A program made the position numbers and the translations under genes. The notes beneath the pieces were generated by a model. That model did no database searches, had not been told where the DNA came from, and saw only the letters and a list, made by a program, of their open reading frames with translations. Shown here in pieces: positions 42,828 to 54,421 of a stretch of DNA of 54,630 bases. Origin of the DNA: an uncultured Cardiobacterium sp. (lineage in GTDB: Bacteria > Pseudomonadota > Gammaproteobacteria > Cardiobacteriales > Cardiobacteriaceae); NCBI RefSeq assembly GCF_938028825.1, contig NZ_CALIZP010000010.1, positions 1 to 54,630 of the forward strand, read 5' to 3'. Every line of letters starts with the position of its first letter. Position 1 is the stretch's first letter.

Positions 42828-43133
42828 TCAGTCGTCCCGCTTGACGTAGCGCACCTTGCCGCTGCGCGCGTCGATTTTTACGTCGTACTCGCGGCCGTCG
42901 GCGGTGCGGACTTCCACGTCGAAATGATCATCGCGGCGGTCGTGGTCGAATTCCACGCCCGTGACCCGGCCGCCTTTCACCGCCTGCCGGGCGATTTGCG
43001 CGGCGCGTTCGTGCGAGATGTACTGTTTGCGGTGGCGGGCGTAGTAGGCGTCGTCATCATCGGCGCGGGCCGGGGCAGAGGCGAAGACGAAGGTCGCGGC
43101 GATAATGCTGCCGGCAAAGAGAAGGGGGTTCAT
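42828..43133 (-). CDS. PepSY-domain periplasmic protein
   Basis: This 101-residue protein has a Sec signal peptide cleaved near ARA-DDDD (residue 24). It continues as one PepSY unit: ISHERAAQIARQAVKGGRVTGVEF, then HFDVEVRTADGREYDVKIDA, ending SGKVRYVKRDD. PepSY modules are thought to bind or inhibit peptides or proteases in the envelope, and similar small proteins are often near two-component systems. None is nearby here. Confidence 0.8.
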   Translation of the reverse strand: MNPLLFAGSIIAATFVFASAPARADDDDAYYARHRKQYISHERAAQIARQAVKGGRVTGVEFDHDRRDDHFDVEVRTADGREYDVKIDARSGKVRYVKRDD

Positions 43134-43335
43134 AAGGGCTCCTTGAAGTCTTGAAAGAGTCGCCGGCGGTGCCGACGCCGCGCATTATGACGGCTTATTC
43201 TTAGGGGAAAGTTAGCGGCGGATGTCGGCTGTGTAAGTCGGGATGTACAATAAGCGGCGAGAGTCGGTCTTGATTGACAAGCGGCTTGGCAAGGGAGCCT
43301 TATATGGATACATGGGTTTATAGTGCTTCTGCCAA

Positions 43336-43590
43336 ATGAAGAGCGATGATTTTGAATGGGATGACCATAAGGCGAACATCAATCTGAGAAAACATGGTGT
43401 TTCCTTTCAGGAAGCATTGACTGTTCTTGACGATCCTGGCGTTTATACCAGTGAGGATTTTCGCAGTGAGCAGGAAAGTCGTTATGTTTCCATCGGATAC
43501 AGCCTGCAATATCGAAAACTCTGCGTTATCTGGGTGATACGGGAAGGCAGGGCAAGAATCATCTCAGCGTGGAGAGTAAAACATGAATGA
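43336..43590 (+). CDS. brnT: BrnT-family toxin
   Basis: This 84-residue protein matches BrnT, a RelE-fold ribonuclease toxin: FEWDDHKANINLRKHGVSFQ, EALTVLDDP, then YVSIGYSL, and the end LCVIWVIREGRARIISAWR. The catalytic-type Arg and His-containing parts are present and the frame is intact. It overlaps the downstream antitoxin gene by 8 bases. A weak promoter may lie in the 200-base gap upstream. The ribosome site before the ATG is poor, which is common for toxins. Confidence 0.85.
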   Translation: MKSDDFEWDDHKANINLRKHGVSFQEALTVLDDPGVYTSEDFRSEQESRYVSIGYSLQYRKLCVIWVIREGRARIISAWRVKHE

Positions 43591-43837
43591 TATAAAAGAT
43601 GAAGAAGACATTGATGCCATCTACGAGCAATACAAGGATTTTGATTTTTCCCATGCCAAACCGGTCGCGGAAATCCCTTTCTTGCGGGAATTTCAGGCAC
43701 GCAGGCGGGCGGAACCGGAAAAAATCGGCATCAGACCCGCCTTGTTGCAGCGCCTCCGGCAGAAAGCGGAGCAGCGCGGCGAGGATTACCGGCGGCTTGC
43801 TGAAATCGCCATTGAAGAATATCTGGCAACGCATTGA
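43583..43837 (+). CDS. brnA: BrnA-like antitoxin
   Basis: This 84-residue partner has an acidic N-terminus (KDEEDIDAIYEQYKDFDFSH) and a C-terminal helical part (GIRPALLQRLRQKAEQRGEDYRRLAEIAIEEYL) with ribbon-helix-helix character. This matches antitoxins coupled to BrnT, which autorepress the operon through DNA binding. Position and overlap support the pairing. Confidence 0.75.
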   Translation: MNDIKDEEDIDAIYEQYKDFDFSHAKPVAEIPFLREFQARRRAEPEKIGIRPALLQRLRQKAEQRGEDYRRLAEIAIEEYLATH

Positions 43838-43848
43838 GTCATAAAAGG

Positions 43849-43878
43849 AAAGCTCTGTCGTCACAGCAGGGCTTTTTG
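43849..43878 (+). terminator. Terminator of the toxin-antitoxin operon
   Basis: AGCTCTG and CAGGGCT pair with one mismatch and lead into TTTTT. Confidence 0.55.
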
Positions 43879-43942
43879 CTGCGCCAAAGCCGCCGCCCGC
43901 GCAAGGTTTATCATATTTCCTTTCACCCACACGGAAGCACAC

Positions 43943-46777
<2,835 letters not shown>

Positions 46778-46799
46778 AACGCCGCCAGGCGGTGTGAAG

Positions 46800-46817
46800 G
46801 GCGGGCCTCAGCCCGCC
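46800..46817. repeat. REP-like hairpin after uvrA
   Basis: GGCGGGC and GCCCGCC pair around CTCA, resembling the cores at 28763 and 17269. A C/G-rich repeat-like tract (GCCCCGCCCCTGCTTGCGG) follows at about 46843. No gene is seen between 46778 and 47001. Confidence 0.5.
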
Positions 46818-46959
46818 GGACAGTCGCCGTCTGCACTAAAAAGCCCCGCCCCTGCTTGCGGAGGAAGGTCGGGGTGGGGCGATAAAAAACCGCGCAGCGA
46901 CAAAAGCCCATAACCACGCCGCTTGGCAAAGCTTGCCATGCACAAAGAAACGCAACAGC

Positions 46960-46987
46960 AAAAAGCCGCTGCAAGCAGCGGCTTTTT
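46960..46987. terminator. Bidirectional terminator between uvrA and bcp
   Basis: AAAAAGCCGCT and AGCGGCTTTTT pair with the extra GC/GC step around AA. It stands 14 bases past the bcp stop. Confidence 0.88.
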
Positions 46988-47001
46988 CATGCACGATGTT
47001 T

Positions 47002-47457
47002 CTACCCCGTCATCTCTTGCAGCTCCTGCAATACCGCCGCCGCGTGCCCCGCCACCTTCACCTTGCGCCACTCGCGCACCACATCGCCCTGCGGGTCGAG
47101 CAGGAAGGTGCTGCGCTCAATGCCCATATACGTCTTGCCGTAGAGCTTCTTTTCCCTGATGACGGCGAAGGCGCGGCACAGCACTTCATCGGGGTCGCTG
47201 ACCAGCGGGAACGGCAGCGCTTCTTTCGCGCGGAATTTGTCGTGCGCGGCGGGGCTGTCGCGCGAGACGCCGACAATCTCCGCCCCCAGCGCGCGGAAGG
47301 CGGCGTAGTGCTCGCGGAAATCCTGCGCCTCGGTCGTGCAGCCCGGCGTGGCGTCTTTCGGATAGAAGTACAACACCGTCCAGCGTCCCTGCAACGAGGT
47401 CGCGGAAAAGTCCTCACCGCCCGTTGCCACGAGGCGGAAATCTTGCGGAATATTCAT
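47002..47457 (-). CDS. bcp: Thiol peroxidase, BCP/PrxQ type
   Basis: This 151-residue peroxiredoxin reduces hydrogen peroxide and organic peroxides with thioredoxin or glutaredoxin as donor. YFYPKDATPGCTTEAQDFRE holds the peroxidatic Cys40. The C45-type resolving Cys of E. coli BCP is not present at the fifth residue after it, where Gln stands. MGIERSTFLLDPQGDVV is typical. It is divergent from dapA, as in E. coli relatives. Confidence 0.93.
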   Translation of the reverse strand: MNIPQDFRLVATGGEDFSATSLQGRWTVLYFYPKDATPGCTTEAQDFREHYAAFRALGAEIVGVSRDSPAAHDKFRAKEALPFPLVSDPDEVLCRAFAVIREKKLYGKTYMGIERSTFLLDPQGDVVREWRKVKVAGHAAAVLQELQEMTG

Positions 47458-47549
47458 ATAGTTACCCTCTCTGCATGCCCTGTGGCGCGCTTGATTTTAG
47501 CATTGTGAAGCGCATACCATGACGCCCTCATTTGCTTGCAGGAACCCTT

Positions 47550-48425
47550 ATGTTTAGAGGCTCTATCGTCGCCCTGGTCACGCCGATGCTCGATAACGGC
47601 GACATCGACTGGCCACGGCTTTCCCAACTGGTCGAATGGCATATCGCAAGCGGCACCGATGCCATCGTCGCCGTCGGCACCACCGGCGAATCCGCCACCC
47701 TCAACCCCGCCGAACACAAAGCCGTCATCCGCTACGTCGTCAAACAGGCGGCGGGGCGCGTCCCCGTCATCGCCGGTGCGGGCGGCAACGCCACCAGTGA
47801 AGCCATCGAACTTGCGCTTGCCGCCTACGATGCGGGCTGCGCCGCCACCCTGCAAGTCGTCCCCTATTACAACAAGCCGCCGCAACGCGGCCTTTACGCT
47901 CACTTCAAGGCCGTCGCCGATGCCGTGCCGATGCCGCACCTGCTCTACAACGTCCCCGGCCGCACCTCCTGCGACCTCTTGCCCGATACCGTCCGCGCCC
48001 TCGCCGCCATCGACAACATCATCGGCATCAAGGAAGCCAGCACCATGCAGCGCATGCAGGAACTGCGCGCCGTCTGCCCGCCGGATTTCACCCTGCTCTG
48101 CGGCGAGGACGGCCTTGCGGCGGAAGCGATGTGCAACGGCCTGGTCAGCGGCGTCATCTCCGTTACCGCCAACGTCGCGCCGGACGTGATGCACGCCATG
48201 ACCGCCGCCGCACTCGCCGGCGAACACGAGCGCTGCTACGCGCTGAACGACCGCCTGAAAGACCTGCACGAGGCGATGTTCTACGAATGCAACCCGCTGC
48301 CGGTGAAATGGGCGCTCGCCCGCCTCGGCAAAATCGGCGGCGGCATCCGCCTGCCGCTGGTCCCGCTCGCGCCCGACGTGCAGCCGCGCGTCGAAGCCGC
48401 CCTGCACCGCGCCGCCCTCCTGTAA
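47550..48425 (+). CDS. dapA: 4-hydroxy-tetrahydrodipicolinate synthase
   Basis: DapA condenses pyruvate and aspartate semialdehyde on the way to lysine and meso-diaminopimelate. The 291 residues show GSIVALVTPM, VGTTGESATL, VVPYYNKPPQRGLYAHF, YNVPGRTSCDL and the Schiff-base Lys in IIGIKEAS. The start MFRGSIVAL is preferred over a TTG six codons upstream. bamC follows after 34 bases, the conserved dapA-bamC order. Confidence 0.96.
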   Translation: MFRGSIVALVTPMLDNGDIDWPRLSQLVEWHIASGTDAIVAVGTTGESATLNPAEHKAVIRYVVKQAAGRVPVIAGAGGNATSEAIELALAAYDAGCAATLQVVPYYNKPPQRGLYAHFKAVADAVPMPHLLYNVPGRTSCDLLPDTVRALAAIDNIIGIKEASTMQRMQELRAVCPPDFTLLCGEDGLAAEAMCNGLVSGVISVTANVAPDVMHAMTAAALAGEHERCYALNDRLKDLHEAMFYECNPLPVKWALARLGKIGGGIRLPLVPLAPDVQPRVEAALHRAALL

Positions 48426-48459
48426 AAAGCCCCATAAAAAAGCCCCACGAGAGAACTCT

Positions 48460-49620
48460 GTGAACACACACGCCCTCATCACCCTCGGCACCGCCTTCGC
48501 CCTCGCCGCCTGTTCCAGCGCCGGCAGTCTCACCGACAAACTGCCCGACCGCCGCCCCGACTACCGGCAAAGCAACGTCAGCCGCCAGCTCGAAATCCCG
48601 CCCGATCTCAGCCGCAGCACCGTGGACGACCAGATGACCGTGCCGGGACTAAACCCGGGCGCAGTCGCCAGCTACCAGGCCTATAACGAAGACAACGTCG
48701 TGCGCAACCAGCGCGGCTACATCGAAGTCCTGCCGCAACTCTACGGCGTCGATGTCGTCGAACCGCCCGGCGCATTGCCCTACATCCGCGTCGCCGCCGA
48801 CACCTCGACCACCTGGGCGGCGGTGAAAAAATACTTCGAGAACCACGGCATCCGCCTCAAAACCCAGGAACCCGCCATCGGCCTGATGGAAACCGACTGG
48901 CTGGAAAACCAGTCCGACCTGCCACGCACCGGCTTCAGCGGCCTGCTCAACAGCATCATCAGCCTCACCCACGACAGCGGCACCCGCGACCGCTACCGCA
49001 TCCGCTTCGCCCGCGAAGCCGACAACACCACCGGCGTCACCCTCGTGTACAGCCAGGCCGCAGAAAAAGCCGTGCGCGACCGCCAAGGCAAAGAAGCACA
49101 GGGCTACCGCTGGCAGACCACCGACAACGACAACCCCGAAATGCAGCTCGAAATGACGCGGCGCGTCGCCCTCTTCATCTCGGCCGAACTGCGCCGCCAA
49201 CAACAACTCGCGCAGAACCCGGCGGCGGGCGGCGGCGACATCACCGGCACACGGGCGACGCTGACCACCGCAGGCGGCCAGACCGCGCTCGCCATCCCCG
49301 GCAGCTACGCGCAAACCTGGCGCATCCTCGGCATCGGCCTCGACAAAGCCAGCTTCGCCCTGGAAAAACAGGACTACGCCAGCGGCACCTACCAGGTGCA
49401 ATACCAGCCGCAAAGCGCCGAAAAGCAGGACAAACAGGGCTTCTGGTCGCGTCTCTGGGGCGGCAAAAAGAAAGCCGACAAAACGAACGCGCCGCGCTAC
49501 CGCATCCGCCTCGCCGACCAGGGCAGCCAAAGCGTTGCCGTGGTGCAAACGCTTGACGGCCAGCCCGCGCCGGAAAACGAAGCCAAAGCGCTGCTCGAAA
49601 CCGTGCAAAGCGCGCTGTAA
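48460..49620 (+). CDS. bamC: Outer-membrane assembly lipoprotein BamC
   Basis: BamC is an accessory lipoprotein of the BAM complex. It starts with GTG and has lipobox LAAC (Cys18). A long unstructured segment (DYRQSNVSRQLEIPPDLSRS) matches the part of E. coli BamC that binds BamD. Two helix-grip domains follow, beginning about LPYIRVAADTSTTWAAVKKY and SYAQTWRILGIGLDKASFAL. The 386 residues are slightly longer than E. coli BamC. Position after dapA is diagnostic. Confidence 0.9.
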   Translation: MNTHALITLGTAFALAACSSAGSLTDKLPDRRPDYRQSNVSRQLEIPPDLSRSTVDDQMTVPGLNPGAVASYQAYNEDNVVRNQRGYIEVLPQLYGVDVVEPPGALPYIRVAADTSTTWAAVKKYFENHGIRLKTQEPAIGLMETDWLENQSDLPRTGFSGLLNSIISLTHDSGTRDRYRIRFAREADNTTGVTLVYSQAAEKAVRDRQGKEAQGYRWQTTDNDNPEMQLEMTRRVALFISAELRRQQQLAQNPAAGGGDITGTRATLTTAGGQTALAIPGSYAQTWRILGIGLDKASFALEKQDYASGTYQVQYQPQSAEKQDKQGFWSRLWGGKKKADKTNAPRYRIRLADQGSQSVAVVQTLDGQPAPENEAKALLETVQSAL

Positions 49621-49636
49621 AAACCGCAACGCCCGC

Positions 49637-49664
49637 AAAAAAGGCGCCGCAAGGCGCCTTTTTT
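49637..49664. terminator. Bidirectional terminator between bamC and ADP-ribosylglycohydrolase gene
   Basis: AAAAAAGGCGCC and GGCGCCTTTTTT form a perfect 12-base stem with a GCAA tetraloop between two convergent genes. Confidence 0.95.
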
Positions 49665-49666
49665 CT

Positions 49667-50431
49667 TTACCGGCCCGTCTTGCCGAGAACGGCCAGCATA
49701 TCCGCCGGCAGGCGGGCGAGGGCTTCCTGCCGTATCCCGGCGGGGATGTTGGGATAATAGGCTTCAGCGATGCTGCCGGTGATGGCGGCGAGGGTGTCGC
49801 TGTCGCCGCCGAGCGAGACAGCGAGGCGGATGGCGTCTTCAAAATCGCGGCTTTCGAGGAAGGCAATGATGGCCTGCGGCACGGTGTCCTGACAGGTTTC
49901 GTTGAAGCGGTAATGCGGGCGGATGGCGTCGCAGGTGGCGCTCAGGTCGTAGCCGTATTCTTTGCTGATGCTGCTTTTGATAAAGGCTTTGTCTGCGCCG
50001 TGGCGTGCCCAAAAGATGGCGGCGGCGGTCGCCTGTGCGCCCTTGATGCCTTCGGGGTGGTTGTGGGTGATGGCGGCGGATTTTGCCGCGTATGCGAGGG
50101 TTTCCGCGAGGGTGGCGCAGTGCCAAGCGACGGGCGAAACGCGCATCGCCGCGCCGTTGCCATAGCTGTTATAGGGCTGCGGATTGTTGCTTGCCAGCCA
50201 GGCGCGGAACATCCCGCCGTAGCTGCTGTCGTATTTGCGGCACCAGTAGCGCATATGGGCGGCGAGGTCGTCTTTGCCGCCCTGCTGCAACCATTCGGCC
50301 ACGGCGACGGTGCAGATGGTGTCGTCGGTGAAGATGCTGGTTGTGGTAAAAAGATCAAAATCGGTTGCGCGGTAGTTGTTGAATTCAAATCGTGAGCCGA
50401 CGATATCGCCGATAGCTGCGCCGAGTAGCAT
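49667..50431 (-). CDS. ADP-ribosylglycohydrolase family protein
   Basis: This 254-residue protein begins MLLGAAIGDIVGSRFEF and has the metal-binding sets FTDDTICTVAV and SLGGDSDTLAAITGSIAE, with GNGAAMRVSPVA between. These are the hallmarks of DraG/ARH-type hydrolases that remove ADP-ribose from proteins or nucleic acids. It has no adjacent ADP-ribosyltransferase. The physiological substrate is unknown. It is divergent from dhaM. Confidence 0.88.
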   Translation of the reverse strand: MLLGAAIGDIVGSRFEFNNYRATDFDLFTTTSIFTDDTICTVAVAEWLQQGGKDDLAAHMRYWCRKYDSSYGGMFRAWLASNNPQPYNSYGNGAAMRVSPVAWHCATLAETLAYAAKSAAITHNHPEGIKGAQATAAAIFWARHGADKAFIKSSISKEYGYDLSATCDAIRPHYRFNETCQDTVPQAIIAFLESRDFEDAIRLAVSLGGDSDTLAAITGSIAEAYYPNIPAGIRQEALARLPADMLAVLGKTGR

Positions 50432-50571
50432 GGGGGTTCTCCGGTTGAAGATTGGTAGTATTGTACAAAGAAACACATAGTTGTCACGCCGGGGGGTGGT
50501 ATTTTGTGCAGTTCACTGCCTGTGGTGTGTTTGCACACCGCCTGGCGCGTGGATAGCTGTGGTTTCGCGCG

Positions 50572-50577
50572 TATAAT
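50572..50577 (+). promoter_or_regulatory. -10 element of dhaM
   Basis: TATAAT lies about 30 bases before the dhaM ATG, without a clear -35. The sequence TATAATTGCCACA is identical to the fumC promoter core. Confidence 0.5.
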
Positions 50578-50606
50578 TGCCACAGAAATCACAGCCCGGA
50601 GACATT

Positions 50607-52010
50607 ATGGTCCACCTCATCCTCGTCTCGCATCACCCCGCACTCGCGCAAGCGCTGGCCGAACTCGCGGCGCAAGTGAGTGCCGACCCCGCCACCATCC
50701 ACACCGCCGCCGGTATCGACGATGCCGATAACCCCATCGGCACCGACACCGTGCGCATCATGGACGCCATCAACGCGGCCGATAACCCCGACGGCATCCT
50801 CATCCTCGTTGATCTCGGCAGCGCCATATTGAGCGCGCAGACGGCGCTGGATCTTGTCGATCCCGACGTGGCGGCGCGCTGCCGCATCGCCGCCGCGCCC
50901 TTCGTCGAAGGCGCGCTCAGTGCCGCCGTTGCCGCCGCCGGCGGTGCGGATTTGGCAACCGTCGCCCGCGAAGCCGAAAGTGCCCTGCTCGCCAAACAGC
51001 AGGCGCTGGGCGCAACCCCGCCCGCTCCCGCCGCCGCTGCCGCCGTTCCCGCAGGTGAAGCGGCGACCATTACCCTCACTAACCCGCACGGCCTGCACAC
51101 CCGCCCCGCCGCGCGTCTCGTCGCCGCGCTGGCGCCCTTCGCAGCCAGCCTCACCCTCGTCAAAGACGGGCAAAGCGCCGATCCGCGCAGCCTGAACCAG
51201 CTCACCGCCCTGCACGCGCGGCAGGGCGACAGCCTCACCCTCTACGCCGATGGTGCCGACAGTGCCGCCGCCCTCGCCGCCTTCCGCGATCTCGCCGCCG
51301 CCCACTTCGGCGACATCCCCGATCATCTCCGGATAGACGCCGTGCCGCCGCTTGCCCGCGCCATCCCCGTCCTGCCGTCGCACATCCGGGCACCGCTCTA
51401 TCACTACCCCGGCCGCCTCGTCTTTTACCGGAGTAGCGACGACCGTGAATTTTTCTCCTCTCTCGTCACCACCTACCGCCACCATCTCGGGAGGCTGCAA
51501 GAGCACATCAGCGCCTGCTACGGCGCGGATGCGGGCGACATCTTCGCCGCGCAGCAACAACTGCTGGACGAACTCGCCGCCAATGCCCTGGCGCGCCCCG
51601 AGACCGACATACTGGCCGCCTGGTGTGCTGAAACCGCCGACGCCGTTGCACAAATGCAGGCACTTGCCGACCCCTACCTGCGCGCCCGCGCCCTTGACAT
51701 CGCCGACATCGCCGATGGCGTCCTTGCCGTACAGAGCATGACAACCCCCGTCAAATACCCACGGGACAAGCCCTTTATCCTCGTCGCCCCCGATCTCTAC
51801 CCCGAGGTCGCTGCCACCCTGCCAGATAACTGCGTCGCCGTCGTCCTCGCCGCCGGGGACGCCAACAGCCACAGCGCCATCCTCTGCCGCCATGCCGCCC
51901 GCCCGCTCTACATCCAGGCGGGAGAAGGCATCCTCGCCCTGGCAAACGGCACACTGCTCACCATCGCATCCGATGGCACCCTCAACCCCCAACCCCAGGA
52001 ACAGCCATGA
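50607..52010 (+). CDS. dhaM: PTS-dependent dihydroxyacetone kinase phosphotransferase subunit DhaM
   Basis: DhaM relays phosphate from the phosphotransferase system to the dihydroxyacetone kinase. Three domains are visible in 467 residues: an EIIA-Man-like domain (1-130, active His9 in LVSHHPAL), an HPr domain (about 152-240, His164 in GLHTRPAAR) and a shortened enzyme I N-domain (about 265-460, His422 in GDANSHSAILCR). All three phospho-histidines are retained, and the length matches E. coli DhaM. An Ala/Pro linker joins the first two domains. dhaK overlaps by ATGA. The order dhaM-dhaK differs from E. coli dhaKLM. Confidence 0.93.
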   Translation: MVHLILVSHHPALAQALAELAAQVSADPATIHTAAGIDDADNPIGTDTVRIMDAINAADNPDGILILVDLGSAILSAQTALDLVDPDVAARCRIAAAPFVEGALSAAVAAAGGADLATVAREAESALLAKQQALGATPPAPAAAAAVPAGEAATITLTNPHGLHTRPAARLVAALAPFAASLTLVKDGQSADPRSLNQLTALHARQGDSLTLYADGADSAAALAAFRDLAAAHFGDIPDHLRIDAVPPLARAIPVLPSHIRAPLYHYPGRLVFYRSSDDREFFSSLVTTYRHHLGRLQEHISACYGADAGDIFAAQQQLLDELAANALARPETDILAAWCAETADAVAQMQALADPYLRARALDIADIADGVLAVQSMTTPVKYPRDKPFILVAPDLYPEVAATLPDNCVAVVLAAGDANSHSAILCRHAARPLYIQAGEGILALANGTLLTIASDGTLNPQPQEQP

Positions 52011-53071
52011 AAAAACTCATCAACCGTGTGGACACCATCCTTGACGAACAGCTGCAAGGCTTCGTCGCCGCCCACCCCGGCCTCACCCTGCACCGTGACC
52101 CCACCTACATCACCCGCGCAGATGCGCCCGTTGCCGGCAAAGTCGGCCTCATCTGCGGCGGCGGCAGCGGTCACGAACCCATGCACAGCGGCTACATCGG
52201 CGACGGCATGCTCGACGGCGCCGTGCCGGGCGAAATCTTCACCTCGCCCACGCCGGATCAAGTCCTCGCCTGCGCCGAAGCGGTGGACAGCGGACGCGGT
52301 GTGCTGCTCATCATCAAAAACTACACCGGCGATGTTTTGAACTTCGAAACTGCCACCGAACTCCTGCACGACACGGGGCACGCCGTCGCCGTCGTCCTCA
52401 CCGATGACGATGTGGCCGTCAAGGACAGCCTCTACACCGCCGGACGCCGTGGCGTCGCCGGCACCGTCCTCATCGAAAAACTGCTCGGCGCCGCCGCCCG
52501 CCGGGGCGACGACCTCGACCGCCTCGCCGCCCTCGGCCGCAAACTCAACAACCACTGCCACAGCATCGGTATCGCCCTCGGTGCCTGCACCGTGCCGGCA
52601 GCGGGCAAACCCTCCTTTACCCTCGCCGACAACGAAATCGAATACGGCGTCGGCATCCACGGCGAACCCGGCATCGAACGCCGCCCCTATACCGACCTTG
52701 ATACCGTGGTCGGCCAAATGTTCGGCACCCTCATCGAACACGGCGCTTACAGCCGCCCCCTGCGCCAATGGAACCGCGACAGCGCCAGCTGGGACGAAGA
52801 AACCGTTGCCAAAACCGCGCTGCAAGCGGGCGACCGCGTCATCGCCATGGTGAACAACCTCGGCAGCGTGCCGCTCTCCGAATGCTACGGCGTCTATCAC
52901 CGCCTGGCGCAAATCTGCGCGGCCAACGGCATCACCATCGCGCGCAGCCTCGTCGGCAGCTACTGCACCTCGCTCGACATGCAGGGCATCTCCATCACCC
53001 TGCTCGCCGCCGATGACGACGCCCTCGCCCTCTACGACGCCCCGGTACACACCCCGGCGCTGTATTGGTAA
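52007..53071 (+). CDS. dhaK: Dihydroxyacetone kinase substrate-binding subunit DhaK
   Basis: DhaK holds dihydroxyacetone covalently for phosphorylation by DhaL-ADP. The 354 residues include LICGGGSGHEPMHSGYIG with His56 and EYGVGIHGEPG with the hemiaminal His218, at the same positions as in E. coli. The protein is complete. The ATP/ADP-binding subunit gene dhaL, normally adjacent, does not follow. About 190 non-coding bases and convergent znuA come next. Confidence 0.95.
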   Translation: MKKLINRVDTILDEQLQGFVAAHPGLTLHRDPTYITRADAPVAGKVGLICGGGSGHEPMHSGYIGDGMLDGAVPGEIFTSPTPDQVLACAEAVDSGRGVLLIIKNYTGDVLNFETATELLHDTGHAVAVVLTDDDVAVKDSLYTAGRRGVAGTVLIEKLLGAAARRGDDLDRLAALGRKLNNHCHSIGIALGACTVPAAGKPSFTLADNEIEYGVGIHGEPGIERRPYTDLDTVVGQMFGTLIEHGAYSRPLRQWNRDSASWDEETVAKTALQAGDRVIAMVNNLGSVPLSECYGVYHRLAQICAANGITIARSLVGSYCTSLDMQGISITLLAADDDALALYDAPVHTPALYW

Positions 53072-53122
53072 CGCCGCCCGCCATTACCCCGGCGACATCA
53101 CTTTACGAACTGGGCAGCCACC

Positions 53123-53168
53123 GGGCGGCGTCAATGCCGCCCGCCGGTAGCGGGACTGGCGGTTTTTT
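53123..53168 (+). terminator. Probable terminator region of dhaM-dhaK
   Basis: GGGCGGC and GCCGCCC pair around GTCAAT (53123-53142), and a run of six T follows at 53163-53168 after a second short GC-rich pairing (GCCA..TGGC-like). The stem-to-T distance is long, so the exact structure is uncertain. Confidence 0.5.
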
Positions 53169-53222
53169 GCCGCTGTGCGGGCGGGGTGAAGGTGTTGCCC
53201 GTGCACGCAGGCAGCGGGCAAG

Positions 53223-53247
53223 AAAAACCCCGCACGGCGGCGGGGTT
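53223..53247 (-). terminator. Terminator of znuA
   Basis: On the minus strand AACCCCGC and GCGGGGTT pair and are followed by TTTTT, 12 bases past the znuA stop. Confidence 0.8.
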
Positions 53248-53258
53248 GGGCGGGGCAA

Positions 53259-54254
53259 TCAGGGTTTGAGGCAGCCGTCGAGACTGTCGGCGAGGTTGGT
53301 GAGCAGTTGTGCATACATCGCCTTGCCGGCGGGAATATCCGCGCCGACAGGGTCCAGTACGGCGGTTTTCACCCCGCTTTCCTGCGCCAGTTTATCAACG
53401 ATTTTCGCCGGGAATTGCGGCTCGCTGAACAGACACACGACCTTCTTTTGCATCAACTGCTCGTGCAATTCACCGATGCGTTTCGCGCCGGGTTCGTGTT
53501 CGGGATCGACGCGCACGGTGCCGACGGCGTTCAGCTTGTAATCCTGCTCGAAATACTGATAGGCGTCGTGGAAGACCATGAAGGGGCGTTTTTGCACCGG
53601 CGCGAGTTCGCCGCCGAGGGTCTGATGCAGGGCGTCCAGCGCGGCGCGGCTTTTCTCCGCATTCGCCTGATATTTGGCGGCGTTGCCGGGGTCAATCTTG
53701 CCCAGCTCGTCGGCAATGGCGGTGAGCAGCAGCTTGCTGCGCGCGGTACTCAGCCACAGATGGGCGTCGTATTTGCCGTGGTGGTGGCCGTCGTGCTCAT
53801 GGTCATGATCGCCGTGGTCGTGATCATGATCGCCATGATCGTGGTCGTGATCATCGCCGTCGTGATGATGGTCGTGGCCGTCATCATCGCCATGATGATG
53901 CCCGCCTTCTTCCCACAAGCCGCCGTGCCGCGTCGGCAGCGGGTAGAGATTGGGGAGGGCGAGCCATTCGATGCTGTGCGCCTGCGGGCTTTTTTCCAAA
54001 AGCGGCGGCATGAAGGTTTCCAGTTCGTGGCTGACGTAGATGACGAGATCGGCACCATTGACCGCCGCCGCGTCCGACGGCTTCATCTGGTAGCCGTGCG
54101 GCGAGCCTTGTTTGATGAGCAGTTCGGGTTCGGCGATGCCGTCCATCACCTGCGCGGCGAGCGACTGCACCGGCTTGATGGTGGCGACGACTTTCGGCGC
54201 GGCCAGCGCCTGGCAAGCGGTGCCGACGAGGGCGGCGAGGATGAGTTTTTTCAT
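53259..54254 (-). CDS. znuA: Zinc ABC transporter substrate-binding protein ZnuA
   Basis: ZnuA captures Zn2+ in the periplasm for the ZnuBC importer. The 331 residues have a signal peptide (about 1-19). Metal-site segments are IKQGSPHGYQMKPSDA, YDAHLWLSTARSKLL, MVFHDAYQYFEQDY and LFSEPQFPAKIV. Residues 119-159 form an unusually long His/Asp-rich loop of HDHD-type repeats, thought in this family to collect zinc. The start MKKLILAAL is chosen over an upstream frame with no signal peptide. znuB and znuC are not in the window. I see no clear Zur palindrome in the short upstream gap. Confidence 0.93.
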   Translation of the reverse strand: MKKLILAALVGTACQALAAPKVVATIKPVQSLAAQVMDGIAEPELLIKQGSPHGYQMKPSDAAAVNGADLVIYVSHELETFMPPLLEKSPQAHSIEWLALPNLYPLPTRHGGLWEEGGHHHGDDDGHDHHHDGDDHDHDHGDHDHDHGDHDHEHDGHHHGKYDAHLWLSTARSKLLLTAIADELGKIDPGNAAKYQANAEKSRAALDALHQTLGGELAPVQKRPFMVFHDAYQYFEQDYKLNAVGTVRVDPEHEPGAKRIGELHEQLMQKKVVCLFSEPQFPAKIVDKLAQESGVKTAVLDPVGADIPAGKAMYAQLLTNLADSLDGCLKP

Positions 54255-54421
54255 GTGTGTCTCCGTGGTTAAACGGCGCAAAAGGATAGCACCCCGGGCA
54301 TTTTTTGCAATGGCATAACGCCGCTGCGAGCACGACAACCACGCGGTTTTGGCTCATGGTTTTGTTTTTCTTGTCCATCATGCCGGTGATAACGACACCC
54401 GCGCAGGCGGCGGGACGGCAG

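Noticed and set aside
43852..43867. CTGTCGTCACAG upstream of uvrA as a LexA site
   Set aside because: The spacing is CTG-N6-CAG, not CTG-N10-CAG, and it is part of the toxin-antitoxin terminator stem.
53790..53890. Direct repeats as a CRISPR-like array
   Set aside because: They are in-frame codons of the znuA His-rich loop, with no regular spacers or cas genes.
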